DNA from: Ricinus communis
Taxonomy: Eukaryota > Streptophyta > Magnoliopsida > Malpighiales > Euphorbiaceae
Assembly (NCBI RefSeq): GCF_019578655.1
Contig: NC_063259.1
Location: 18,876,489 to 18,940,488 of the forward strand
Direction: 5' to 3'
DNA: 64,000 bases
Positions within the stretch are counted from its first letter, which is position 1. Every line of letters starts with the position of its first letter. The notes under the pieces are model-generated. The model did not search any database. It was not told the DNA's origin and saw only the letters and a list, made by a program, of their open reading frames with translations. Made by a program: the position numbers and the translations under genes. This document shows positions 11,618-22,653 of the stretch, piece after piece.

Positions 11618-12031
11618 ATGCTAAACTCAAAATCTTTGTATGATGCATTGGAAAATGAGAATAGGAACCAAGAGAGTGCTAAAAATTGGGATGCCCGTGC
11701 ATCTTTAGATGCTCGAGTGGAATCGTTTTGCAGGGCTACCGATCAACTCTCTTCTCCTATCCTTTCATCTCAAGTCTTTTATGAATTTTGTTGTGGTTTA
11801 CATTTGAGTAATGATTGTCCATTGTGCACTGATTTTACTCTTTATTCTTATAACTATGAACAGGTAAATTATACGGGCAATTGGCCAAGTGACTCGTATG
11901 GAAGCACCTATAATCAAGAGTGGAGTACTCATTCACCCTATGGATGGAGCTTAGATGGCCCAGAACCACCGAATCTCAAAGAACCACATCGTGACCTACT
12001 CTTGCACCTTCAACTCAAGATGAAGAGTTAG
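11618..12031 (+). CDS. gag C-terminal fragment of A+
   Basis: A 137-codon frame covering only the gag tail. A degenerate zinc knuckle reads YEFCCGLHLSNDC (residues about 54-66); in the A- copy the first position is Cys, giving C-X2-C-X3-H-X4-C. It is followed by a Tyr-, Trp- and Ser-rich tail (YNYEQVNYTGNWPSDSYGS). The nucleocapsid knuckle binds RNA in intact gag proteins, but the capsid-forming gag core is missing here. The start at 11618 lies 170 bp after the primer site and is followed by LNSKSLYDALENE, matching the A- frame. Whether it is translated is unknown. Confidence 0.65.
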   Translation: MLNSKSLYDALENENRNQESAKNWDARASLDARVESFCRATDQLSSPILSSQVFYEFCCGLHLSNDCPLCTDFTLYSYNYEQVNYTGNWPSDSYGSTYNQEWSTHSPYGWSLDGPEPPNLKEPHRDLLLHLQLKMKS

Positions 12032-12840
12032 TGTCGGAGAGCCGATGATGAGGTTCATTACAAGTCTTGATGATAGATTCCAACAAACGGAGAGGATACT
12101 TGAAGATCAACAAGCCTCGATTAATAACATAGAGCATCAAGTAGGCTTAATCTTCAAGTTACTAGTCAAGAGCAATCGAGAACTCTATCAAACGCCACCG
12201 AATCCGAGGAACATTTGAGCGCCCGTCACTTTGCGTTCAGGTGAGAATTTTCCTGGTTTATCTATTATGTTTGACGATGATGCTTATGTGCGGACGATTT
12301 CTTGAACATGGAGATGGAACCGGAAAGGAAGAGGCAAACATCATCCCTCCGAAAGACTACCAACCGGAATGTATAGTTGAAGATGCCGAGTTGCGAGTTA
12401 GAGGAATTTTTGGTGGATTTTCCACAAGTCCGTTCGATGATGGAAGATGAGCATGAGTTATCCAATGAAGAAGTCTTGGAGGAGCTCGAGTTTCTTCTAG
12501 CAAGTGAACCAAGACAAGGACTAGAGGAAACCATTGACGTTCTGAAGAAATTGCCCAACCGTCAATCCTTCCAATTGGTGAAACTTCGGCTTTCAAATTG
12601 GAAGAGCCCCTAGAGCATCATGACTACATGCAATTATACGAGGAGCGTAGTCTTGCCCATCATAATCGGCAAATTTTGCTTGATAGTCGGAAGAGGACAT
12701 TGACGATTATCCCTCTAAGCGGATACTTGAAGCCATTTGCTTAGAAGAAGGATGGATGGTCGTCGATCACGCCCATTTGCCTTTCACCATGAGTCCAGTC
12801 AAGAAGACTCATCACATCAAAAGAAGCGCTTTGGGAGGCA
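12032..12840 (+). pseudogene. post-gag acidic linker remnant of A+
   Basis: Continues the frame of the gag fragment with shifts. It includes the acidic segments LEEFLVDFPQVRSMMEDEHEL and LSNEEVLEELEFLLASEP (12377-12510), which also appear in A- and B between protease and RT. The protease core and all of pol are absent. The region ends at a post-pol block, AAAAGAAGCGCTTTGGGAGG, that is conserved in B, C- and A-. Confidence 0.6.
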
Positions 12841-14650
12841 CCCCAATTTTTATCTTTAATTTCTAATTTTTTTTTAACCTTTTGTTTTGGAAACATTTTA
12901 TTAGTTTTAGTTTTCATATTTTCAGTTTTGATTTTATTTCTTTATTTTATTATTTTCGGATTCTACCGAGGAGGCACCGAATTTCCACAACATCGGCCCT
13001 CGATGGATGATCAGGCGATCCCTAGATCTTTTATTTTTCCGTATTTATTTACTTTATTTTTCATACATGTCATGCACTTGGATTGTATTGCTTTTGTTCT
13101 CTTAGTTGAGCATTCCATGCGGGGTATCCATAACATTTTACACCGAGGACGTTGTGTTCTTTAAGTGTGGGGTGCTTATGGGTAAACCCTAATCTCTCAT
13201 ATGGATTTTTAATTGCTATGGCTAGGTGTTGTGTATTTTTAGGAGATGTTAGGACATTGTGTTTTTATGCACTTGAGTATGCTAATTTTGAGCTGATTGA
13301 TGACTTGATTTATAGAATTGTAGTTACTTTTCTTTGTTGTTCATTGTCCTTGGAAAACAATTTATGGTGTTTTACACATCAACCCTGCCGGGTTAAACCG
13401 GTGTTATTTAATTATTTTTTGAATTGTCGAATTTTAACTTAGAACGTTGATAATATCATATGCATGTGTTTCTTAAATAATGATTCAATTAATGATGTTG
13501 CGAACCAACTGCACCTAATACCACACCTGAAAGTGAGATTTTGAGCCAGTTGAGCATTCATTATGCTTATGCTCTTTATATTTCTTGTTTGAGTGTGCAT
13601 TGTACTTAACTTTGCTTCTAGAACTTGCTTTGTATGCGTGTTGAAGTTACATGAATATTGTGAATACCATAAGATGATTTGGGCGATTTAGGATTCCCCA
13701 CATTTGACCAAAAGCCTACCACCTTATGTTTCCATTAGTTAGCCAATTTTTTAGCCTTAACCTTTTCTTCATAATCTACACCTATACACTTCAATTATAC
13801 CATTCTTTACATTTATCTTTCCTTTACCCTTATGCTGGAATTTCTTTCTGTGATATGTTCGACTTTATGTGGGATTAAAATGCTAGTTGCTATGTTGGTA
13901 AATTCACTAAATCTTTTTGATATTTTAAATGCTCCCTTTGATCCAATTTGTATTTGTTATTCTTTATGTTTATTCGAGTTGTATGCGCTAATAAGCCGCT
14001 AGTTCATTATTATAAAAAAAAAAAAAAGAGAAAAAAAGAAGAAGAAGAAAAAAAAGAATATATAATAAACAAATCTCTTTAATTATTTATCTTTTATTGG
14101 ATTTAAAGCATTTGCGAGCGTTATTCTATGAAGTAGGGATTTTAGTGAATGATTCTTTTGTGATCTTAGGCATTTAATCCTTTGAGCATATACTATTGTT
14201 TATCGCACGAATTCCAAAGACTTTCACACTTCTATCCAAATCTCCGTACCTTTACCTTAGCCCCATTTCAACCTTGGTAAAGACCCTTTGATTTTGGTAT
14301 TTACTTATTCACAGTAGCGAAGATATGATTTATGAGCAAGCTTATGGTGAGCGGGTCTTGTGCATTTGCTTTAAGGGATTTGTTATTCACCTAATATACA
14401 CTTTGAGCGACTTGAGTGATCCCTATGAGGCATTGGTTCATGATGTTTGTGTTGAGTTATCATTTAAGTTACTCATGCATTAATATTATTTCCATTCTTC
14501 GTTAATGATTTGTAATTTGATTTATGATTGAGTATCCTTTGAGATGTGTTGAATAATCTCTGTTGTGGACTAGGGGCATAAACTGAAAGGAATTGCTAAC
14601 TGTAGTTTTATGAGGTGAGTTCTTAATTGCTTGAGGACAAGCAATAGCTT
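12841..14650 (+). other. conserved noncoding 3' internal region of A+
   Basis: No coding potential I trust, yet the region aligns with the same part of A-, B and partly C-. Landmarks are a GAGGACGTTGTGTTCTTTAA block near 13145, CTTTTGATTTTGGTATT then GCGAAGATATGATTTATGAG near 14285-14335, and the pre-PPT GAGGACAAGCAATAGCTTAAG. A purine tract with a long A run lies at 14010-14060. A short stem (CGAGG / CCTCG) near 12968-13000 is described in the findings. Confidence 0.6.
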
Positions 14651-14665
14651 AAGTGTGGGGTAATT
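14650..14665 (+). promoter_or_regulatory. polypurine tract of A+
   Basis: AAGTGTGGGGTAATT directly precedes the 3' LTR. The same AAGTGTGGGG core precedes the 3' LTRs of B and A-. Confidence 0.8.
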
Positions 14666-16296
14666 TGATGAGCATAGTTTTACACATATTTGCTTGCATA
14701 TTATTGCGTATGTTCTTAGCAATTATTGTGCTTTTATTCCCAGATCACCCGTGTTTTATGTTCTTTTGCATTTCAGGAACATTTATAGGACCATCATCGG
14801 TGTTTAAGCAATTATAGATCAATACGTGCGGAAACGGATGAGAATTCATCAAGATCGGACAAGAGCCCATGATGCATACATTGAGCACGGCCTGGACTCG
14901 TCGTGCTCAACCATTGGCTTTGATTCTTGAAATTGGCACTTTGGGCACGGTTTGTAGCCACCACGGCCTTCAAAGACGGCCCCGTGGTGGCCAACACGGG
15001 AGGAACACTACCGTGGTGAAACCCTACTTAGTGAGATCCATACGGTTTTAGCACGGCTGGACTTGGTAGTCTTGACTAGCACGGCCTTGAACACGGCCAT
15101 GCTTGAGTTAAATATATAAGAAAAATGAATTTTTCTTAAGGAGAGAGGGAAAAAAGAGTGACATTGAGCCCTAGTGGCTGGTTCGGTTTCTACACAATCC
15201 TGAGTGGTGAAACCCTACTTGGTGAGATCCACAAGACGGGCTGGACTTGGCCGTACGTCTTGAGTTAAATATATAAGAGAAAATGAGTTTTCTTAAGGAG
15301 AGAGGGAAAAAGAGTGACATTGAGCCCTAGTGGTCGGTTCGGTTTCGCACACAATCGAGTGCGAGAGAGTTCGGTGAGTAAGAATCCCGGAATCGTAAGA
15401 TTCCGAGTGCAAAACAGTAGTGGAGCAATTCAAGAGGCAGTTTGGGAGATTAATCAAAGTGTAGATCTAGATTTGGAGCTGTTCATCCAATTCGAGAGAA
15501 AAGGGTGTACATGTTTTATTTTCATTATTCTTTCATTGTAATTGATTTCCTAGATTGTTTTAAACATGAACATGTTTAGCTAAATTGATTAAATCCATTG
15601 GGATTTCTTTGCTATATTGGTTTGATATTATATTGTTGGATTGTTTGAGTTGGTTTTGTATTCTTCTTGTTTTCAGTGTTAATAAGATTATGCATTATTC
15701 ATGAGACGTTGTGAATTATGATGTTTAGATTGCTTTATGAGATTGAGAAATCCGTTTGGCAATTGGAACTTTGAATAACAAGAACTGGTTAATAATCGCT
15801 TAGAGATAAGGATAATTAACTAGCCGGATTAAGAATTAACAAAGCTTAATAGAGGCGGATTAAAGCTTAATGCTAATTTAAGAATCAATCGTTAGGAAGA
15901 GATTCCAACTTTAGGTTATTAGGTTTAGGAATTCGGTTATCTCGAGAGAGAAACCGAATTGATTAAGAATAGATCACGGGTAGCATAATTAGACTCACCG
16001 ATCCTTTATCTTTTGTTTGATTGCCAACTAGTTTAGATTCCCTTTGGGTTTGTCTTCTTGTCTTGATTATTTCACTTATCAATTACTCCTGCATCTCCCT
16101 TAGGACTTAGCTCGTAGTTAATAGTTAGTTTAGAATTTATTCATCATCCATTTTAGGTTAATATAACGAAGAACAAAGAAGTAACTCTGGGCTTTCGCTT
16201 TCCCGAGGAATACGACCTTGATACTCACCATTAGTGCTAGACTGCATCGATAGGTACACTGCCTTAGATTGTAGCTAACACGAGTAGCACACATCA
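14666..16296 (+). repeat. 3' LTR of A+ with internal duplication
   Basis: 1631 bp against 1468 in the 5' LTR. The excess comes from a tandem duplication of the promoter block: TGGTGAAACCCTACTT occurs at 15014 and 15205, and the TATA box AAATATATAAG at about 15110 and 15267. The rest is very similar to the 5' LTR. It ends ACACATCA before the ATAGA duplication. Confidence 0.9.
15014..15360 (+). repeat. tandem duplication of LTR promoter block
   Basis: Two copies of a block running from TGGTGAAACCC through the TATA box to GTGACATTGAGCCCTAGTGG. The offset is 191 bp at the start and about 155 at the end because the second copy lost part of the hairpin segment. Confidence 0.8.
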
Positions 16297-16301
16297 ATAG
16301 A

Positions 16302-18008
16302 CTTCACAAGTACCCCTATACCTTTTGACAATATGATTCACGACTAGCATTCTGATGTCTGGGAGCGTTATATTACGGATTTACTCGGGTTCTTGCTGGC
16401 GCGCAAGAACACTCGCTACATTGCTTACTAGAGTCTTACTCTCCACTATAAGGGCTTCATGCCTCAGAATGCTCCAAAGGCGAATTAGATGGCCTAGGCC
16501 TTCCTAGTGTATCACTTTGGGACCACTATGTTCAGTGACTCAGGAGACTTACTGAACTTTCACTATCTAGCCCTTCTATAGGATCTAGACCAAGTCTTTT
16601 CCTACAATGGGGATTTGCGACTCGTTTACTTGTACCACCAGATGGACATCACCATCCTAGGGAGTAAGATGATTTATGGCTTCTAGTATGCCATGCATCT
16701 AAGTTCTACTTTGCTTTCTTTATTTTTGGTTTCTTTACAATATGACTACTGAATTTTATGTTGTAGGTTTAGGCCTTGGAGATTGGACTCTTGTTGGGCT
16801 CACAACCCATTTGTACATCTTGAGCCTTCCATCGCTTGTGTCGTTGAGGCTTAAGCAGGAGCGTCCTATTAGAGTGGGTGCAGGTCCATGTGCACCGCAT
16901 GTGGATCAACTCCCTAACCTGGGAAAAGGTAATAAAAATTTATTAGTTCCATTTATAGTTTATACATATTAGTTACTTACCTTTTCAATTTATAAATTCG
17001 TAGTGATTGGCTCGAGGAGTGTTGCCATTGGGATCCTTACATGCTCTATGGGGCTGACCTTAAGGATAGGAGGATTCTATTACTTACCTGTCAGGCATGG
17101 TACTTAGGCGAGAGGATCCACGAATGGAAGCAGGGACCTAATAGACATTAAGTCCACTTGTCCCCGCCCCTCTCCATGTTCTGGACAACCGATTTTGTCG
17201 AGGAGAAGCTAGCAACGAGCTTAGTAGGATACCATGAGCCTGAGGATCTCACCATTCATTCTCAAAGGACGGATTATGCTTCTATCATCCTTTTGATGAA
17301 GACACCATGGCTCAAGTATTTCTTCTTACTAAGTCTTTATTCAATTTTTATTCTACTTATTTATCCAACTGTTTTGTCTGCCGATGTTCTAGGTCCTCCC
17401 ACATCTCGAGTTCCTCTATTGGTGTTGTGTCTGAAGCACCTCCTATGGCCACATCAGATGTGATTTCGGGGAGCATCTCATTCCTTCCAGCCTCAAGGTT
17501 TCATATTAGAGTCCTCATGGTGCGATAAAGCACCAGCACGTTTTGGAGCACTACTTTCCACTAGAACTTACTCTGAGTACTTATACACATTAAGTGGTAT
17601 TCTCCCTTATAATTTCACATCTCTTCTTTCCTAAAATGTTAGTAACATACAAGAATAATCACATAGGTTCAGAGGGACCAGTTCAAGCATGTAGATCAAT
17701 TGGTTGGTGCTACGAAGAGGCAGTTCTTTGTCCTTAGCGAGGACTGGCGGGTAAGAAAATGATCTATGAAATGCAAAATGTATGCCTGTATGCACCTATA
17801 AAATGTACTAAGTAATCTCCTTTTGGGTTTTCATTAGAGAGACCATGAGAGCTTGCAAAGGCAAGTGGACGATCAAAAGCACCAGATTGATGCCCAATAG
17901 TGCATGATCAGTACTTTAACGCTTCAGCTGTTTACCTTGCGGATCCAAGGGTTGGACACTGATTCGGACGGTGGGATGGGGGATTCAGGAGAGAACCTCG
18001 ACTTTTGA
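16302..18008 (+). pseudogene. antisense plant-mobile-domain-like gene of E1
   Basis: Continuation of the gene interrupted by A+. Exon-like segments align with the E2 copy at 41866-43582. Introns are inferred from conserved GT and AG ends: one ending at 16766; 16929-17003 (75 nt, exactly the E2 length); 17316-17392; and 17752-17837 (86 nt, exactly the E2 length). Exon 17004-17315 encodes ILLLTCQAWYLGERIHEWKQ and HLSPPLSMFW, consistent with the C-terminal part of plant-mobile-domain proteins. The frame ends GDSGENLDF at a TGA (18006-18008). Stops and the A+ insertion make it non-functional. It is antisense to E1 pol. Plant mobile domains occur in host nuclear proteins and in transposons; the role here is unknown. 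Confidence 0.6.
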
Positions 18009-18204
18009 ATTTTCCATTATTATCTATATTTCTTCATTTTTCCTTATAAAACAAACTTTTATTTTAAAGAATTTCATACTTTTGACATTTGATCCATGCA
18101 TTGTCATCATTCTCCACTTAATATCGTACATTTCGAGTATACATATGACCGGGGGCCAAAATATTATCGAAAACCCTTTAAGAAAATAACAAATTGGCTC
18201 GATA

Positions 18205-18300
18205 ACATCACACAGCCGATTCGGCTATGTGCTAAGCCAATTTAGCTGTGTGGATAGTCGATCGACTATATGCTCAGCCGATTTGGCTCTACAGTCATAG
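18205..18300. repeat. cluster of GCCGAT palindromes (E1)
   Basis: Three short palindromes lie between the two antisense genes: AGCCGATTCGGCT at 18214-18226, the perfect 16-mer ATAGTCGATCGACTAT at 18254-18269, and AGCCGATTTGGCT at 18276-18288. A comparable cluster occupies the same position in E2 (43815-43890). Confidence 0.7.
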
Positions 18301-18393
18301 AGTCCGAATAAAACACTGACTCAAGGCTTATAAAATATGCATACACCCCTCAGACTTCCCTATACATGATTCATAACTCCCAAGTTTGGAAAA

Positions 18394-19676
18394 CATGTCT
18401 CAAAAATGTGCCAAAAGCGTGCAAACCCTTCTTAAAATCCTAACTGGTGATGATTGGATCAAACTTAGAAAATTTCATCTTTCATCCTTCAAAGCCATGT
18501 AGCATACCAAGCATGATTATGGGTTTCTTCTTCCTGCCATCAACTTTTAGTGTCCAAGACACCATGTCTTCAAATTCAATAGGCAAGATTTGTGTCTAAT
18601 GATTGAAGAGTTCTCTACCATTCTTGGAGGCCTCATGGATTCTTCTTATTCAATTACTTTGCTAAAGCTTGATGATCCATTTCTTGGAAAACTGGTGGAA
18701 CTATTTGACATGCCCCCATCCAAAGTACTTTCCTATTATGTTGGTGAGCATATTACTCTTACTTCTCTAATATCTTGTTGTGAGAAGAAAGAAAAAGGGA
18801 CACCTGCTTGGATTCGGATGCCAGGCTTTTGCCTTTATGCCCAATTTCTGCTGATTTCCCCTTAGGGAAGAGGAGATATCAAGATTGTTGGCATGATTGA
18901 TCAAGTGGAGCGTAGAGCATAGCCCATTCCTATTATCTTGGCTGAAACCATCATTGGGTTAGACATGTACGAAACCCATCAATGGTTTGGTGGTAGCCTC
19001 ATCCTCTTACAAGTATGCAACCAAATCTTCTTTCTTTTATTATTATTTTTGGTTAATTTTTGTCTTTCCCCTTTTGGGTTTTTAACTTAGATTTCTCTTA
19101 TTCTCTTTTTCTTTTACATTAAATTTGCAGATTTGATTGTGTGAGAAGCTTTAGATACTAACCATCCCGTGGGACATCAATAAATACAAGCTGAAGCACG
19201 TGCAAGTTCGATCTATTATCACCTCGCGGGACCATAATGGTTGGATTTCTTGGATGAAAGGCAGTCTAAACATGCTTATTCGTTGGACCTGCCCTTGGTG
19301 GAGAATTAAGCATGTTACACTTATGGTATACATCAATTGTGTGCCTTTAGTCAAACTATGGGCATTCACTTTCTACATATCTTTAAGACTTTGCTGCTAG
19401 CATGGGCATAAGCAACGGATTTTAGAATTCCCTCCTGAGCTTGAAGGTTTCCTACTGACACAAGATTTCCTAGATAAGATGGAGAGACTCTGGCCTCGTT
19501 GATATATAGAGCACAACCTTGACTTCAAAGGCGATATGATCACAAATAATAATTTCAAAGCTTGGATCGAGCTTCAGATTACCACTTCTCCTAGATTTGC
19601 GAGGTTTAAGAGGACTCGAGAGTTAGTTGTTGAGTCTAAAGATGCAGATGTAAATGTAAAGAAGAGGAGAAGATGA
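18394..19676 (+). pseudogene. second antisense gene of E1 (DUF7745-like)
   Basis: The frame starts MSQKCAKSVQTLLKILTGDDW at 18394. It continues through HHVFKFNRQDLCLMIEEFS (near 18550-18610) and a LAETIIGLDM and FGGSLILL stretch (about 18938-19010). A GT-AG intron is inferred at 19013-19130, then the frame runs IWLCEKL and EGFLLTQDFLDKMERLWPR and ends in a basic KKRRR tail at a TGA. The arrangement resembles plant DUF7745 proteins, which are common in retrotransposon-rich regions; the match is by eye. Stops at several positions (for example near 18504) indicate decay. The E2 copy is 43976-45112. Function unknown. Confidence 0.5.
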
Positions 19677-20002
19677 CTATATGTTTCTTTTCAGATCTCA
19701 TTTATTTTGCTTAAGCTAAACTTTCTTTTCAAATCTCATTTATTTTGCTTAAGACTTTAGCTTAGTTTTTCTTTTTAGTTAGTGTATAGGGTGATAAACA
19801 TACATATGTATGTTTGATAAAAATTCCAAATAATCTATTCATTTAGTAAAGGCTCAGATGGGTACATTTTGATTTCTCATGATATAAATCTTGTCGCAAC
19901 TAGTCTTTTTAGATTTTCTAGCTGATTATTTTCTCTCATTGACCAACCTTTTTTAGGCTTTCTAATGAATAAACTATACTTTTTCTGTTATTTTTATACA
20001 TT
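19677..20002. other. spacer between antisense gene and pol of E1
   Basis: AT-rich stretch where the plus-strand gene and the minus-strand pol converge. It aligns with 45113-45420 of E2 (shared AAAGGCTCAGATGGGTACAT-type block at 19848 and 45254). No gene seen. It may hold 3' ends of both transcripts. Confidence 0.5.
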
Positions 20003-21060
20003 GTATTTCTTGAGAAGATCCAGGTTAATTAGCTCAAAGAACTTGTTTCCTTCTAAGTCCGAGATCTTAGCGGCACCTTTAGGTAGAATTGGTTTTACCA
20101 AGTATGGGCTTTCCTAATTAGGCTTGAACTTCCCTCTTCGTCAAACACCATAGGTCTTATGTGCTTCAACACTAAATCACCAACTCTGATTTTTCCTATC
20201 TTTACTTTCTTATTAAATGCCCTAGCTATTCGCTTCTAGTATAGCTACATGTGGTATAAAGCTTTCATTATTTTTTCATCGACCAGAGCAACTGTTGGTG
20301 GCTCTGCCTAACCCACCGATATTTTGGTATTTCAGCCTTTAATACAACTTTCAAAGACTTTAACTCTAACTCAACTGGCAAGATCACTTCAGTCCCATAA
20401 ACCAAACAGTACAAAGTCTGTGTTGTTAATGTTTGCTCAGTTGTTCGATATCCCCAAAGTGCAAAGGGTAACCGAAATGACCAACCCTTATGATTCCATA
20501 CCATCTCTGAGAGTATTTCTTTAAGTTCTTGTTGGCTACTTCCACTGCTCCATTTGCTTGAGATTTATACGGAGAAGACCTGTGATGCTCGATCTTGTAT
20601 TCTACTAATACATTTGTTGTTTCGCCCATAAACTTTACACTGTTGTTTATCAAAATATGATGTTGAAATCCATATCTACAAATCATATTCCTCTCTATAA
20701 ACTTAGCCCTCTGTCTTGCCCCCATAGTAGTAAACGACTCAGCCTCAACCCACTTCGATAAATAGTCATTTATCACTACTATGTATGTATGACAATTTGA
20801 AGGAGGTTTTTTTTCATCGATGATGTCGATTCCCCAAGCTGCAAAAGGCCATGGGGATGTCAAATTATGTAAATTAATTGGAGGTACGTGACTCGGATCA
20901 CTATAAAGCTGGCACTCACAACACTTCCTTACTAGAGCTATACAATCCTTTCCCATTGTTAACCAGTAATAATCTTGACACATAACCATCCTAGTTAACA
21001 ATATGTCATTCATATAAGGCCTGCATACTCCTTTATGCATCTCTTGCATCAGTACCTACA
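20003..21060 (-). pseudogene. Tat/Ogre-like integrase (E1)
   Basis: Minus-strand integrase of E1 pol; the enzyme would insert element cDNA into the genome. The N-terminal zinc-finger area ends KCCECQ. The core reads WPFAAWGIDII (first Asp), then DYLSKWVEAESF. The second catalytic Asp site reads ILINNSVKF, with Asp replaced by Asn. The Glu is present in NGAVEVANKN. The C-terminal part continues as LPFALWGYRTT, VYGTEVILPVE and, near 20003-20110, LPKGAAKISDLEG. Frame breaks occur near 20500 and 20268. These motifs are characteristic of the Tat lineage. Inactive. Confidence 0.8.
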
Positions 21061-21600
21061 CTTCTGCCTTAGTAACATATCGAAGCTGGACCCTAGAAGC
21101 CATTCTCCTATACAACACTTCTTCATGGCTAAGGTAATTTCTAGCCTGTATTCGCAATGCATACCTTTCCTTTGCAGTTGCTTCCTTAGGATATATCTTG
21201 TCTTCTATACACCTCTTCAGATCATAGAACCAAGGCTTTTCTTTCTGGTCCCATATGGACTTGCATTATCTAGTTTCCTTGATAACAAGGCGCTTCTAAC
21301 TTCACATTGACCACAGAGTAACTAGTGCATCTGCCATCTAATTCTCATCCTACGACAAGTGCTTCAACCTTTCTTCTTTCATGTCCCATTCCTCAATGGC
21401 TTATTGGATCACAAGCATGGAATCCCTATAGACCATTAGTTGCTTTGCTCCTGCTACTATGACGCTTCTAATCCACACAACGGGTTGGTGTTTCCTCAAA
21501 AGCTTAAATATGAGATCGCAAAACATCGTGAGCTTGGAAATGAACCTGCTGATGAATTGTAAATGTTCTAAAGATCCTTTTGACTTCTTTCTCTATTTTT
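21061..21600 (-). pseudogene. RNase H remnant (E1)
   Basis: Decayed RNase H / connection segment between integrase and RT on the minus strand. Recognisable pieces are AGAKQLMVYRDSMLVIQ near 21400-21460 and MADALVTL near 21330. The better preserved E2 counterpart is at 56700-57100. Several stops; the N-terminal half of the domain appears deleted. Confidence 0.6.
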
Positions 21601-22653
21601 GGCATTAGCATCTTTTGAATTAACTTTTATTCCCTATTGACTCAGTATATGGCTTAGCAGCGTTCCTGACGTTACTCCAAATATGCTCTTCTTTGGATTG
21701 AGTCTTAGGTTATACCTTTCTACTCGTCCTAAGAACTTATTAAGAGCTTGCAAATGCCTTCTCCTTGTTTCAAACTTTACCATCATATCATCTACATATA
21801 CCTCCAACTCCTTATGCATCATGTCGTGATATAAGGTAGTGGTTGCTCTCTGATAGGTTGTCCCTGATTATTTATTTCAAAAGGCATGACCTTATAGTAG
21901 TATGTCCCGCACTCAGTGATGAATGACGTCTTCAGCTTGTCTATTACTGCCATTATAATCTGGTTGTACTCAGGAAAACCATTAGTGAAAAGAGTACATC
22001 ACACTTGAAGCGACACTGTCAACTATCATGTTTATGTGAGGAAGAGGAAAATCGTCCTTAGCCTTGTTCAGGTCTTGATAATCTATGCACATGCTAACCT
22101 AACCATACTCCTTTGGGACTGGGATGACATGTTTCAACCATTCGGGATAGTAAACTACAACAAGAAAATTGGCCTTAAACTGTTCAGTGATTTCTTCTTG
22201 TATCTTTTCTGCCCATTCCGGTCTTAACCTCCTCATCTTCTGTTTAATTAGCTTAATATGTGGGTAGGTTGGAATGTGACGCTCTACTATCCTTCTATCG
22301 AACCATGGCATGTCATCATAGAACCAAGCAAATACCTCTTTTCTTTTTTCCAATTCTCTTCTTTCCTTAGGAGTTATATGAGTTATCGCAATGTTCCATG
22401 GATTTTCATTTGTGCCTAAATTAAATGAATCAATTTGTATGGAATTAATGTCAAACATGCACATGTCATGATTATCAAAATGTACACTACCATCAGGAAA
22501 AATGTCGCAGAAGTAGGCAAAATTATTGTTCATATTATTGATCTTCGAAATAAAAGAAACATCGTCCTCACAAAGATTGGATGTTATTACATCATCATAA
22601 AATGCATTAATAATATGCTCCTCTATTAATGCAACTAGCTCGTGTTGACTCAC
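21601..22653 (-). pseudogene. Tat/Ogre-like reverse transcriptase (E1)
   Basis: RT of E1 pol. The upstream part reads EVFAWFYDDMPWFDR, KQKMRRLRPEWAEKI and EYPEWL-like (YYPEWLKHVIPVPK), typical of Tat elements. After a stop the fingers/palm region is shifted. The catalytic box is intact as YVDDMMVK near 21790, followed by HLQALNKFLGRVERYNLRLNPKK and FGVTSG. Frame breaks between about 21830 and 22100 make the protein non-functional. Confidence 0.8.

Larger units (their letters stand above)
9958..16296 (+). mobile_element. non-autonomous Athila-like element A+
   Basis: Complete LTR element with two LTRs (9958-11425 and 14666-16296), a perfect tRNA-Asp primer site, a polypurine tract and a 5-bp ATAGA duplication. 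The 3.24-kb internal region codes only for a gag C-terminal piece and an acidic linker; gag core, protease, RT, RNase H and integrase are absent. The minus-strand copy at 45910-55829 has the same internal organisation at an independent site. That implies the family moved in this reduced state using proteins from another element (inference). Confidence 0.9.

Noticed and set aside
12928..13442. Hydrophobic open frames (78 and 96 codons) in the A+ 3' domain, suggestive of membrane or env-like proteins
   Set aside because: The aligned A- region does not keep these frames; T-rich noncoding sequence produces hydrophobic translations.
14010..14060. A-rich tract considered as a non-LTR retroposon tail
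   Set aside because: The same tract occurs at the equivalent internal position in A- (49113-49163), so it is part of the LTR element.
18205..18300. Palindrome cluster considered as a CRISPR-like or terminator array
   Set aside because: Plant nuclear sequence, no regular spacer length, and no U-tract after the stems; kept only as a palindrome cluster.
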